Below, one piece after another: positions 1-9,418 of a stretch of DNA of 33,389 bases; position 1 is the first letter of the stretch; each line of letters starts with the position of its first letter. The notes under the pieces are model-generated. The model searched no databases. It was not told where the DNA came from and saw only the letters and a list, made by a program, of their open reading frames with translations. Both the position numbers and the translations under genes were made by a program. The stretch is taken from the NCBI GenBank assembly GCA_051453625.1, contig JBOZIK010000001.1:216417616-216451004 (forward strand). The letters run 5' to 3'. The DNA comes from Welwitschia mirabilis. Lineage: Eukaryota > Gnetophyta > Gnetopsida > Welwitschiales.

Positions 1-655
1 GTGAAGTTCGCATTCGGTTGTGAAAGCAGCGCCAAATGTCTCCTGCTGTTTACAGTGTGAAAGGATGGTCATTTAGAGGCTGCGCTATGAGTGCCAGCAT
101 CTGTGGGTTTGTGTGGATGAGCCTTCCCTTTTTGATTTTGGCCATGGACGGCTTTCTCGGGTCTCAGATTAAGAATAGCGACGGACGAGGAGGATCTTGC
201 GAGGGAGAACAATCCCTTTAACTTGTGCATGGATCTCGAGCTGAGCTACGACATGGGCAGCGTCATCAAGAACGAGGACAGGAAGTGTGTGCGCTGGTAC
301 AGAGCACATCTGAATGTCAAACCCTTCACCGATAGCGCTCAATCTCTGCTCCTCCCATAGCGGCCATGGCCCCATCACAACACCATAGAAGATTTCCTCC
401 AGCGCCAAATCCCACCTGCAGTGACTCACAAAACTGCCCACAGATGGATGTGAACACTCAGCCTGACACAATCAGACCTCTATCCTTAGTTCTCTCCAGA
501 AACCCCTCTGACAGAATCCTTCGCATAGCTTTTCAGGTCATCGTTTCCATGGAGTTCCTTATCCTCCGCATAGCTTTTTAGGTCATTGTTTCCATGGAGT
601 TCCTTGAACTTCTTTTGCGGGATCAGAAAGGTTTGCTATGAATCCCTTCACCTGC
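1..655. other. GC-richer tract of unknown identity, possible captured gene fragment
   Basis: I do not recognise this tract. It is clearly richer in G+C and CpG than the rest of the window, and open frames exist on both strands. A plus-strand frame is open from 139 to a stop at 358-360 and includes the stretch EENDLAR-like acidic residues followed by NPFNLCMDLELSYDMG. A second plus frame (36-221) has a hydrophobic stretch FVWMSLPFLILAMDG. A minus frame is open from 471 to 169. No frame spans the tract, so a broken gene fragment is more likely than an active gene. It lies directly downstream of the minus-strand copia-like LTR and primer site at 656-866, so it occupies the place where a leader or gag would be, yet I see no gag motif. 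It may be host sequence picked up by a non-autonomous element, or an exon beside an unrelated LTR. The tract runs off the left edge. Confidence 0.35.
516..605. repeat. 2 x 45-bp tandem duplication
   Basis: Two adjacent 45-bp units (516-560 and 561-605) differ at only three positions, all C/T changes. The unit length is a multiple of three, so on the minus strand it reads as a repeated 15-residue peptide containing KELHGN and DLKSYA. That frame stops a little further on. Keeping frame could mean the duplication arose in a coding sequence, but one example does not prove it. Confidence 0.85.
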
Positions 656-667
656 GCTCTAATACCA
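656..667 (-). promoter_or_regulatory. tRNA-iMet primer-binding site of a minus-strand copia-like element
   Basis: On the minus strand this reads TGGTATTAGAGC. It matches the plant initiator-methionine primer-binding site TGGTATCAGAGC at 11 of 12 bases, the one difference being a C-to-T. In LTR retrotransposons the primer site directly follows the 5' LTR, so this sets the orientation (transcription right to left) and puts the LTR at higher coordinates. Confidence 0.65.
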
Positions 668-866
668 ACTAAACTAGAGGAGAGCAAAATAGATTTTAGA
701 GAAATGGGTTGAGCTCACACCAGTGAGGTGTAAGACTCACACTTTTTTAATTAAAATGATTGTCTATTTATACATGATTCATCTTCTCAAATTAGTAATG
801 AATCTAATCTTATTTGGAATGTTGGCATTACATTCCTATCAAAAAAATTTACCAAAAAATCCAACA
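668..866 (-). mobile_element. Copia-like 5' LTR, minus strand
   Basis: This is a candidate LTR of about 200 bp, read right to left. It begins TGTTGG at 866, holds a TATA box (TATAAATA, minus strand, plus positions 765-772), and ends beside the primer-binding site at 656-667. A short inverted repeat (714-721 against 727-734) lies downstream of the TATA box, where the transcript would start. The inner end is not a clean CA, so the exact boundary is uncertain. No partner LTR is in the window, because the element would continue past position 1. Confidence 0.5.
765..772 (-). promoter_or_regulatory. TATA box of the minus-strand LTR
   Basis: The minus strand reads TATAAATA about 100 bases upstream of the primer-binding site. 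This is the usual spacing for a short copia LTR, in which U3 ends and R begins roughly 30 bases past the TATA box. Confidence 0.5.
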
Positions 867-869
867 TAT

Positions 870-1332
870 TTGGTTTACTTTTGTTCTATCTTCTGTAAAT
901 TTTGAAATGATGAAAGCTTGTTTTGTGCTTCTTTCTTTAAACAAAATCTTCACTATCATCCTTTCCATCTCTTTCTTCCATTTTTACCATGACAATGGTA
1001 ATTTAAAGAATGTGACATATTTCCCAACGTGTGTAGATGTATCATCAAAGTTTTTCCAATAATTTTTCAAGGCTTTAATTGTGTAGTTAATTTTGTACAC
1101 ATCATGAACATCTTTATCATACCCATTGATGTATTTATATATGCATTTTATCTTTTCAATTAGATCACAAATCATTTCATCCTTTTCCATTCTCAAATTA
1201 TCTAATTTGTACACTAATATCTTGAGAGGAATTTTATTTATTTCTTCATATATTTATTTCAATTTCTCTCATATGGCTTTTCTAGATGGAATGCCTTTGA
1301 TCATTGAAGAACTAAGTCTCAAGATTAATTAA
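870..1332 (-). pseudogene. Copia-type (UBN2-like) gag remnant
   Basis: On the minus strand an open frame from 1214 to 984 contains KLDNLRMEKDEMI, then a spaced pattern of I/V and K residues, then TSTHVGKYVTF. This resembles the copia Gag/UBN2 domain of plants, where LxxLRM-x-DE-x-I is followed by an I..I..Y..... region and by an ..LP..W..F segment. Similar residues continue upstream to about 1332 through stops, and downstream to about 870, where the sequence meets the start of the LTR at 866. The Gag domain would package the element's RNA. The fragment lacks both ends of a normal gag and has stops. Because it lies upstream of a 5' LTR, it probably belongs to a different, older copia element that the LTR-bearing one interrupted. 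The family call rests on motif spacing by eye. Confidence 0.45.
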
Positions 1333-1417
1333 AGAATTACTTTGGTTTGAACATTTAACGACTACTCATAAAAGACCATCTTTTACATTTTATATGGGTG
1401 ATTATAAAAATATGAGA

Positions 1418-1442
1418 ACCATGTCATTTCATGTGACATGGT
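1418..1442. repeat. Perfect 9-bp inverted repeat (hairpin)
   Basis: ACCATGTCA at 1418-1426 is the exact reverse complement of TGACATGGT at 1434-1442, with a 7-base loop. No run of U follows in a way that suggests a terminator, and no gene is adjacent. It could be the trace of a small inverted-repeat element or chance. Confidence 0.7.
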
Positions 1443-2012
1443 TATCAACATCTTACTGCTTATCAAGTTTTAAAATCTGGGATTTTTTTTTTTACTTACA
1501 TAGGCATGTAACCAAGGTCTTAGAAGGAATTATTGTTGTTGTTCGCATTAATCGTTGACATATTTACAAAATATTTTGTTCACTTAAAAACTTTGACAAA
1601 GCCTATGGAGATTGATCCTCTTAGCACTTCTTCCAAGAATCTTAGCCCAACAAGTGCCTCTTGTATCTTAGGAAGATGTTTTTGATACTAAAAAATAGTA
1701 TCTTTTGCATTGTTTCAAAAATAAAAAATAAATATAGTTTATATAATCTATGTTAAAAATTAACTAATTGATTAAATCTAAATAGTAAGTCTATTACTTT
1801 GTAGTTTCCAATTCCTCAAGTTCTTAAGTAGAAAAATTAAAAAAATTATTAAATTAATTTCATGTAACAAAGGAAAATCAAATAGTTTATAAACTACTCA
1901 TGCATATGTAAAGTTAGGTTACCAACTTGGTGCAAGCTCTGAATGATGAAATGTAAAAAAAACATCTTTTTTTAGATAGATATATTAAAGTATAATGTCA
2001 CAGTTATTTCAC

Positions 2013-2140
2013 TTAGCCCATATTCATGATGGTTATTCTCTTATTATTATATATGGTATACAAATATCTATTTCAATTAGCCCATACTCATGACGATTAT
2101 TTTCTTATTATTATATATGCTATACAAATATCAATTTCAA
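2013..2140. repeat. 2 x 64-bp tandem duplication
   Basis: Units 2013-2076 and 2077-2140 both begin TTAGCCCATA and end ATTTCAA, and differ at about six positions. It is non-coding. The divergence shows the duplication is not recent. Confidence 0.88.
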
Positions 2141-3455
2141 GAGAATCTTAACATGGACCATAAGTGTTTTTAACTTGAAAATGAAAATAAAATATGGCAA
2201 AAATTTTAATTTATTAAATTTGTATTATTTTTTAATTAGAAAATTTATAGGATTAATAAATTTTATGTTCTGTGACTAATAATATGTTTAGATAGCTTTG
2301 CTTCACTTGGTTAACTAAATGAGTGATCATGTTCTTAATAAGGATTTTAAGTACTCATATATAATTATATAAAATAAAAAATTACTAATAACTATATTTT
2401 CATGAGAATACAGTAACTATCATGGACCAAGTTCCATGGACTAATACCACATACTAAACTCATGAACTTTCTTTTATAGTCATTGAGAAACATTATATCT
2501 TTCTTTTAGGTATTTAACATTTGAAGGAACAAATTTCATGAGGTTTTTAATGCTCAGAGAATCCTAAGCCTTACATACAATTCGCACAAAATTACTTGAT
2601 TTAACTCTTTAGAAGCTTTAATCATCATTCATTATATTTCTCTTTTTAAAAGAATATGTTTTAGGAATTTCATAGTCATCTTAGGTATTTTCTCATCTAA
2701 TACATAATCCTTTTCATGTAATAGAAGCCACAAACTACATTACGAAGATGTTGTACTTCGATTCCATGAAACAATATAAGCATTTATGGTAAATAATTAT
2801 TCATAAACAACATTCCTTTTATTTATGAATATTAGTATAATATTAAGGAAAATTATAGATTAGAACCTTATAATCAAATATTCATAACTAAATAATTCGT
2901 ATGAGAATGTTTCTCAAGAAAGGAATCAAGTTCACGAGGTTTAAGTACTTACAATCAAAATAGACACCTGAACATTTAATTGGATAAGGTTTGAAGGACA
3001 TGAACAAAACTAGATTAAATGAATTGAGAAGGAGTTGTTGTCCTTTCTTTTATTTTTTTAGATTTACAAGTATGATTAAAATCAAATATAATAGAAAGCA
3101 AGGTCATTTGAGCTATTTAAAAACATTATTTTACACATCATTATCTTCAACCAAAGTTTTTTGTCCTTTTTTACATTTTCTTAATCACTAACAAGACTGA
3201 AAATGATCTTGATTGAGAACATTATTCATAAAAATCAATGTTAATTACTTAAACTTCACTAGTTGCAAACATAAGTAATACATATTTCAAGTTTCATAAT
3301 AACAAGTACAGTTTTACTTCAAAATTCTCTACCTATTTTAATAATTACATTAGAGATTGTAGATATCATTCAAAGCAAAAACTGAAAGCATCCATTTAGA
3401 TCATAAACTTATTTTCAAGCATCATATGATGATTATTATTGTTATTATTAAAAAA

Positions 3456-4054
3456 NNNNNNNNNNNNNNNNNNNNNNNNNNNNNNNNNNNNNNNNNNNNN
3501 NNNNNNNNNNNNNNNNNNNNNNNNNNNNNNNNNNNNNNNNNNNNNNNNNNNNNNNNNNNNNNNNNNNNNNNNNNNNNNNNNNNNNNNNNNNNNNNNNNNN
3601 NNNNNNNNNNNNNNNNNNNNNNNNNNNNNNNNNNNNNNNNNNNNNNNNNNNNNNNNNNNNNNNNNNNNNNNNNNNNNNNNNNNNNNNNNNNNNNNNNNNN
3701 NNNNNNNNNNNNNNNNNNNNNNNNNNNNNNNNNNNNNNNNNNNNNNNNNNNNNNNNNNNNNNNNNNNNNNNNNNNNNNNNNNNNNNNNNNNNNNNNNNNN
3801 NNNNNNNNNNNNNNNNNNNNNNNNNNNNNNNNNNNNNNNNNNNNNNNNNNNNNNNNNNNNNNNNNNNNNNNNNNNNNNNNNNNNNNNNNNNNNNNNNNNN
3901 NNNNNNNNNNNNNNNNNNNNNNNNNNNNNNNNNNNNNNNNNNNNNNNNNNNNNNNNNNNNNNNNNNNNNNNNNNNNNNNNNNNNNNNNNNNNNNNNNNNN
4001 NNNNNNNNNNNNNNNNNNNNNNNNNNNNNNNNNNNNNNNNNNNNNNNNNNNNNN
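3456..4054. other. Assembly gap (599 N)
   Basis: Every base is N, so nothing can be said about the content. Long frames that appear to cross it are artefacts. Confidence 1.
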
Positions 4055-5078
4055 TAAATTTAAGACATTAAAAACCTTACATAGTACTAATATTACACCT
4101 AAGTTAGAGAAGAAGGAAATGGATGGTTGCTCAAGTAGATTTTTGTTTTTGGATAAAGTTAATCCATGAGAAACTATATTGCATTCAAAAGGGCCAGTAG
4201 TTTTCTTGGTCAAGTGAAAATTCATGTGTGGCCCCTACTAGCTTGGGAATTAGCCACTAAAGTTCTATATCCTACCTGTGATTCATACATAAGAAATTAA
4301 AGCCTACACTCGAGCATGCCTTAAAGACATATATATAAGCCATTAAAAAATGATTAGTTACCTTTTTAGTTTTATGTACTTTTTAATTTTTCTTTTACAT
4401 TTATAATATCACATATGTCATTATTTATGCCATCATTATCATTACATATTAGATTAATGCTATAGTTATCAAATGATTTTTGCATTCAATATTCAAGTGA
4501 TATTACAGTAGTTGTGCAAAGTGGAAATGATAATAACTAGTAATTCAATTAACATATATTTTATCATTTTATTTTAATACTTTCTTGGAAAAAGGTTGAT
4601 TTGTACTATAGATATTGCTATAGGTCAAGCAAGTTTATTTTTGTCTTGCACATAAAACATTTTCCTCCATAAACATGCTAGAATCAGAGGCTTATCTTGA
4701 AAACAATTTGATTAAAAAAATATTATAATATTAACCATGTTGAATCCAAAGTTATCATTTTTTAATTTTATGTGCATTTTACATATTAAATTCACTTACA
4801 TTTACACCTGAATAATTTTATCTTGATCATAATGTTATCCACTATAATGATATCTATTAACATTTGATAGCAAATGTGATTCTTTATCTTTAATAGTCAC
4901 AAAAAACATTGTTTAAACTACTAAATACATCGTACTATTTTAAGATGTTCTGTTATTATCATCTCCTTTTGTTTGGATTTATATATTCATTTGCTAGATA
5001 TATGTTGTATGTTTATAATACCTACACTAATCCATATCACAACCCTTTTATTTTCAATATTAAAAATAGTGGAATCTA
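4055..5078. other. Anonymous AT-rich DNA without a gene
   Basis: I see no coding frame, RNA gene or clear repeat in this stretch. It is low-GC sequence with many stops on both strands. Confidence 0.6.
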
Positions 5079-5307
5079 ATTTTTTTTTTTTTTTGTTTCT
5101 TAGCACTAGAAATTAAATCATGCATCATTGTGATAGTTAAAAATTTTAGGGATCATACCTCCCCTTGGAAGCACAACCAACACAGTCACCTGACTAAATA
5201 ATTTAGGTATGCTAATAGCCTCATAATATAAATATCAGGCCATCCAAAGTTTTAGACCCATTAGCTCTTAAATGAAGGACATGTTCCATCAATTGAACTA
5301 TCATCCC
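5079..5307 (-). mobile_element. tRNA-derived SINE-like element, copy 1
   Basis: Read on the minus strand, this begins near 5307 with a tRNA-like head. It has an A-box-like TAGTTCAATTGATGGAACA (plus positions 5282-5300) and a B-box-like GGGTCTAAAAC (5249-5259), spaced as in a tRNA gene. A body of about 150 bases follows and a run of 15 A (plus T 5080-5094) closes it. The internal RNA polymerase III promoter plus A tail is the SINE layout. The body matches copy 2 at 6455-6678 through several blocks, for example ACTTTGGATGGCC against CCTTTGGATGTCC and TTATGAGGC in both. Clear target-site duplications are not visible. It does not fold as a functional tRNA. Confidence 0.6.
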
Positions 5308-6454
5308 ATTGCTATTTAAATATTTAAATGTTAGTCATCATATATTAAACAATTTATAAAAATAATAACATAATAATTGTGATCTTATATATTAAAAAAC
5401 CATGTTACTAATTTCCTAATTTTGTTGAATGACGTTTTTGGAGAATCAAACTTTCAACCACAAAGATACAAGAGCACTACTCTTTTGTTAAGATATCTTT
5501 TTAAAGACAACTTCCTAATTTTGAGTTAACCTTTGGTTCTTAGGCATATTAAAATGGACCTCATACTTTAATCATATAGCGGTTTTTCATCTTAAGAGTA
5601 GTTAAATTTTCTTCTACATTGGTTTTGCTTTTGTAACTTTAAAACATTTCCACATCTATCATATACCTTAACAAGACATTAGTTGCTTCTTTTTCTATGT
5701 GACATTCATCGATACAATTTTTATGTCTATTCTAGTTTCGTACAACACTTGTAGTGCATTTATGTGGATCAAAGTACAATTTTGACATGAGAATGATTGC
5801 TATACAAGACATAACATAGTACATAACCTATTAGAAGGATACATTAAATGAAACTCGAAGGATACATTCAATGAAACTTATCATATTCACAATTAATGAT
5901 CTCTTTCTAATATGAACTACCAGTTAGATCATGATGTCAGAAAATGTTGGTGGTAATATATTTTAAAGTAGTATAAGACATGTATGATTAATTTTGTAAT
6001 AAAACTTTCTTCTTGTAACTAATGATTTTAACATATAATAACTAATGAATAAACTAGTTAACATATAATTTCTTACACTAACTCTAAAATTACCTTAAAT
6101 ATTACTCTTTGAATTACTTTTGCCATGGGCATGTCATAATAATGATTTTTTTTTTTGTTTAACTTAGATATGTTTCTTTTATTTATGAATACAAAAATAA
6201 ATATGTTTGTGTAATAATTTTCAAAAATCTTAGAAATTCTTAAGTTGAAGCATTATAAGACAAATGACAAATAACAAGTAGTAGGCATGATTAGCTATTT
6301 TATGATGTAGCGTGTTAAATAATATGTCAACCCTATAACCAAAGAACTTACCAACTAATATGGATTCTTCCAATACTGGAACTTTTGACATGTCATAGGA
6401 CATTAGTAATTAATACTCTTGGTTTCTTACGTTTTCTTTAATAAACCAATGTGA
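5308..6454. other. Anonymous AT-rich DNA between two SINE-like copies
   Basis: I see no gene here. The only clear structure is the 23-bp tandem duplication at 5835-5880. Confidence 0.6.
5835..5880. repeat. 2 x 23-bp tandem duplication
   Basis: Units 5835-5857 and 5858-5880 both read AAGGATACATT-AATGAAACT with three differences. It is non-coding. Confidence 0.85.
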
Positions 6455-6678
6455 GGAAGGGGGTTAGCAGTCCATCATTGGTGGAAACATATCTACTACT
6501 CAAGAAGTCATGGGTTCAAACCTTTGGATGTCCTACTTGGAACATAAATCTTATGAGGCCTATCTTGTAATTAGATCATTTGTTTAGGCAAATATGATGG
6601 TTGTAATCCTAAGCAATTTATAGTTCTTAAAATTTTCAAGTTAAACATCCTCCTACAGTTTTCTTTAATTAAAAAAAT
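6455..6678 (+). mobile_element. tRNA-derived SINE-like element, copy 2
   Basis: On the plus strand an A-box-like stretch lies at about 6464-6484 (TTAGCAGTCC then ATTGGTGG), and a B-box-like GGTTCAAACC at 6513-6522. The spacing is that of an RNA polymerase III internal promoter. Downstream blocks correspond in order to copy 1 on the opposite strand: TTTGGATG, TTATGAGGCCTAT, GGTTGTAATCC, then a TTAAAATTTT block. It ends near a run of seven A at about 6669-6675. The head is too mutated to be a working tRNA. Two copies of one layout in about 1.6 kb support a real repeat family rather than a chance box match. Confidence 0.6.
6513..6522 (+). promoter_or_regulatory. Pol III B box of SINE-like copy 2
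   Basis: GGTTCAAACC fits the B-box consensus GGTTCGANTCC with the usual G-to-A decay at the CpG. It lies about 45 bases downstream of the A-box-like stretch. Confidence 0.55.
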
Positions 6679-7678
6679 TATTCTCCCCATGTTATGTAAA
6701 GTAAATATAGATTTCAATTCCTATTTTGTTTCTTCATTAATGTTCAAAATGCTTAATAATATTTTCATTTATGTATACACACATAGAGACACACAATCTC
6801 CCTTAACACAAACATACTAAAAAGAAATACATCATTTTTATAGTTGAGATTAAACTCTATCTCATAATAATATAAGATGAAGAAGATTAGTGCCTTTTAC
6901 CATATTTGAATAAGTGGTTTTGCCCCCTCCTTTCATGTTTCTCTTAGTGATGTTTTTGAAATCTTTATAGTTTTCCTTATTGATTATTCTTTATTCTCAT
7001 AAAGCATTTTCCACTACAATGTATGCTTCTTGCATTGCCTATAGGTCTTGAAATCGTGCTTATAATCATATTTTATTAAGGATGAAATCTTGTCCAAAGC
7101 AATCCCTTATTTTATTCACTAGTTTATTTATGATAATATTATCAAGGCTTTTATAATAAATTTTTATAGAGATTTACCATTTTTCTTAACTTTATTATGC
7201 TTCGCTATGTTAGAGATTTTCTAGATTTTACTCAAACGTATAGAGGAAAAATGTACATATCTATGTATAGAGGAGAAACTGGAGAAATAATTTAGATTTA
7301 TTTCAATATATAATTTTTATCATCCTTAAGGGAAATGAGAAGTTGAATTCCTTGTCCAATGCTTTCTCTTTTATCATATTTAGTGAATCCTTATGAGATT
7401 TATCTTATTCAATTTATGGTCAGTATTTTAATAAATCTAGGTCAATTGTTTGCCAAACTTGTTATAGAGCTCTATAGAATTACATAAACTAAGGAAGTTA
7501 TGTGTCAATGTAAAAATAGTTAATTGCACAATCTAAGGTACACCCTTGCAAAATATTTTCCTAATGATTTTTTTTACTGGAGAAAGTAAACTCATGGGAA
7601 ATCATATTACACATATAGAGTCATTCATGTACTTGACTGAATGGAAACCCATCAATGACCATTGTCAACCTTAAAACT
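6679..7678. other. Anonymous AT-rich DNA without a gene
   Basis: No coding frame or recognisable repeat is visible. The stretch ends at the second assembly gap. Confidence 0.6.
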
Positions 7679-8352
7679 NNNNNNNNNNNNNNNNNNNNNN
7701 NNNNNNNNNNNNNNNNNNNNNNNNNNNNNNNNNNNNNNNNNNNNNNNNNNNNNNNNNNNNNNNNNNNNNNNNNNNNNNNNNNNNNNNNNNNNNNNNNNNN
7801 NNNNNNNNNNNNNNNNNNNNNNNNNNNNNNNNNNNNNNNNNNNNNNNNNNNNNNNNNNNNNNNNNNNNNNNNNNNNNNNNNNNNNNNNNNNNNNNNNNNN
7901 NNNNNNNNNNNNNNNNNNNNNNNNNNNNNNNNNNNNNNNNNNNNNNNNNNNNNNNNNNNNNNNNNNNNNNNNNNNNNNNNNNNNNNNNNNNNNNNNNNNN
8001 NNNNNNNNNNNNNNNNNNNNNNNNNNNNNNNNNNNNNNNNNNNNNNNNNNNNNNNNNNNNNNNNNNNNNNNNNNNNNNNNNNNNNNNNNNNNNNNNNNNN
8101 NNNNNNNNNNNNNNNNNNNNNNNNNNNNNNNNNNNNNNNNNNNNNNNNNNNNNNNNNNNNNNNNNNNNNNNNNNNNNNNNNNNNNNNNNNNNNNNNNNNN
8201 NNNNNNNNNNNNNNNNNNNNNNNNNNNNNNNNNNNNNNNNNNNNNNNNNNNNNNNNNNNNNNNNNNNNNNNNNNNNNNNNNNNNNNNNNNNNNNNNNNNN
8301 NNNNNNNNNNNNNNNNNNNNNNNNNNNNNNNNNNNNNNNNNNNNNNNNNNNN
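7679..8352. other. Assembly gap (674 N)
   Basis: Every base is N. Open frames that span it are artefacts of translating N. Confidence 1.
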
Positions 8353-8559
8353 AACAAGCGAACACCCTACGCTAAAACCTAATACATTAAAGCTCATAAC
8401 TTATAAACATTAAGTTTAACTAACTACACAAAGTGATATAGTCTTATGTGTTGTTAAAGTGTTTTGTACACAAATAGTCATGATCTATAAATACACAACA
8501 TGATAAAAATAGACAATCTTCTTTTGATTTTATTGCAGTAAATGTTGTATGGTATTTGG

Positions 8560-8562
<3 letters not shown>

Positions 8563-8599
<37 letters not shown>
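8563..8599. repeat. TC dinucleotide microsatellite, about 18.5 units
   Basis: A perfect run of alternating T and C covers 37 bases and is followed by GTGTGGG and a short GT/GTAT tract. On the minus strand it creates a spurious Arg-Glu repeat frame. The unbroken run suggests it is younger than its surroundings. Confidence 0.97.
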
Positions 8600-8602
<3 letters not shown>

Positions 8603-9382
8603 GTGGGTGTGTATGTATGTCCCTTCATCTAGCTTTTTCCATAATATGCCTCTTTCGTGAAGATTAATATTCATTCATCATTATATAAAAACATCCTAAA
8701 TTTTAGTCATTCTATAGTGACCTCTAATATCTTCAGTTTCATGTCTTATAGTAATGTTAAATACCAATGGTCTAATAGAATTCATATATACTTAAGTTCC
8801 TATAGCTATACTTAGTTTATTTTGTAGTATAAAATATGTTACTATTTATCAATTTTGTAAAGCATCAAATTTTGAGAAGATTTTATGTGAATTTATCTTT
8901 CTTTGTTGTTGTCATAATTTTAAAATTCTAGAGGGTAAAGTAGATCCTTAAGTAGAAGGAAAACCTAAAAACTAGACTTGGCATGATTTTTTTGGATTTT
9001 TCTTTGTTCTACTTATTATATGCATACCATAAAGAACTTACAATAGACATGTTATTATGAGCCAAAAAAAGAGGGAAAAAAGCTTTTTACTAATTTTTTG
9101 AATGTGTGTCTTTTTTCCGCCTTATTAAAATGATTATCTTTAATAAGGTTCAAAAATAACTTCTTTATTATTTTTTTCTTAAGGGCTTATTGGTTTAAAA
9201 CTCAAATCAACTTATTAGTATTACCTATATAAGTTTTTTCTTTTATAATTTTTCACTTGATCTCTTTAAGGTTGGTTGGGTAATATATCATTTGGATTCT
9301 TTGGAGAAGTGGACTTGGGTACATTTTATTGTCATTAAATTTCATGACCTTCTACTTTGTAGGCAGGCCATATCATGGTTTT

Positions 9383-9418
9383 TGTTTATAAGGAGGTTAC
9401 TGTTTATAAGGAGGTTAA
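9383..9418. repeat. 2 x 18-bp tandem duplication
   Basis: Units 9383-9400 and 9401-9418 both read TGTTTATAAGGAGGTTA plus one differing last base. It is non-coding. Confidence 0.88.

Larger units (their letters stand above)
1333..3455. other. Anonymous AT-rich DNA without a gene
   Basis: I see no coding region here. The one open frame of any length (2991-3191) is short, AT-driven in composition and unlike any family I know. The stretch contains the hairpin at 1418-1442 and the 64-bp duplication at 2013-2140, and it ends at an assembly gap. Confidence 0.6.

Noticed and set aside
723-1062. Plus-strand frames of 60 and 82 codons
   Set aside because: They lie antisense to the copia-like LTR and gag remnant and look like composition-driven hydrophobic frames.
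2991-3191. Plus-strand 66-codon frame
   Set aside because: No recognisable motif or codon bias; it is consistent with chance in AT-rich DNA.
3422-4225. Long open frames on both strands across the first N block
   Set aside because: They are translations of N; only a few real codons flank the gap.
6455-6530. A functional tRNA gene
   Set aside because: The A- and B-box-like parts are present, but the acceptor and anticodon arms do not pair and a SINE-like body follows.
7621-8413. Long open frames across the second N block
   Set aside because: They are also translations of N.
8444-8674. Minus-strand frame with an Arg-Glu repeat
   Set aside because: The repeat is the TC microsatellite read as codons; there is no other coding sign.
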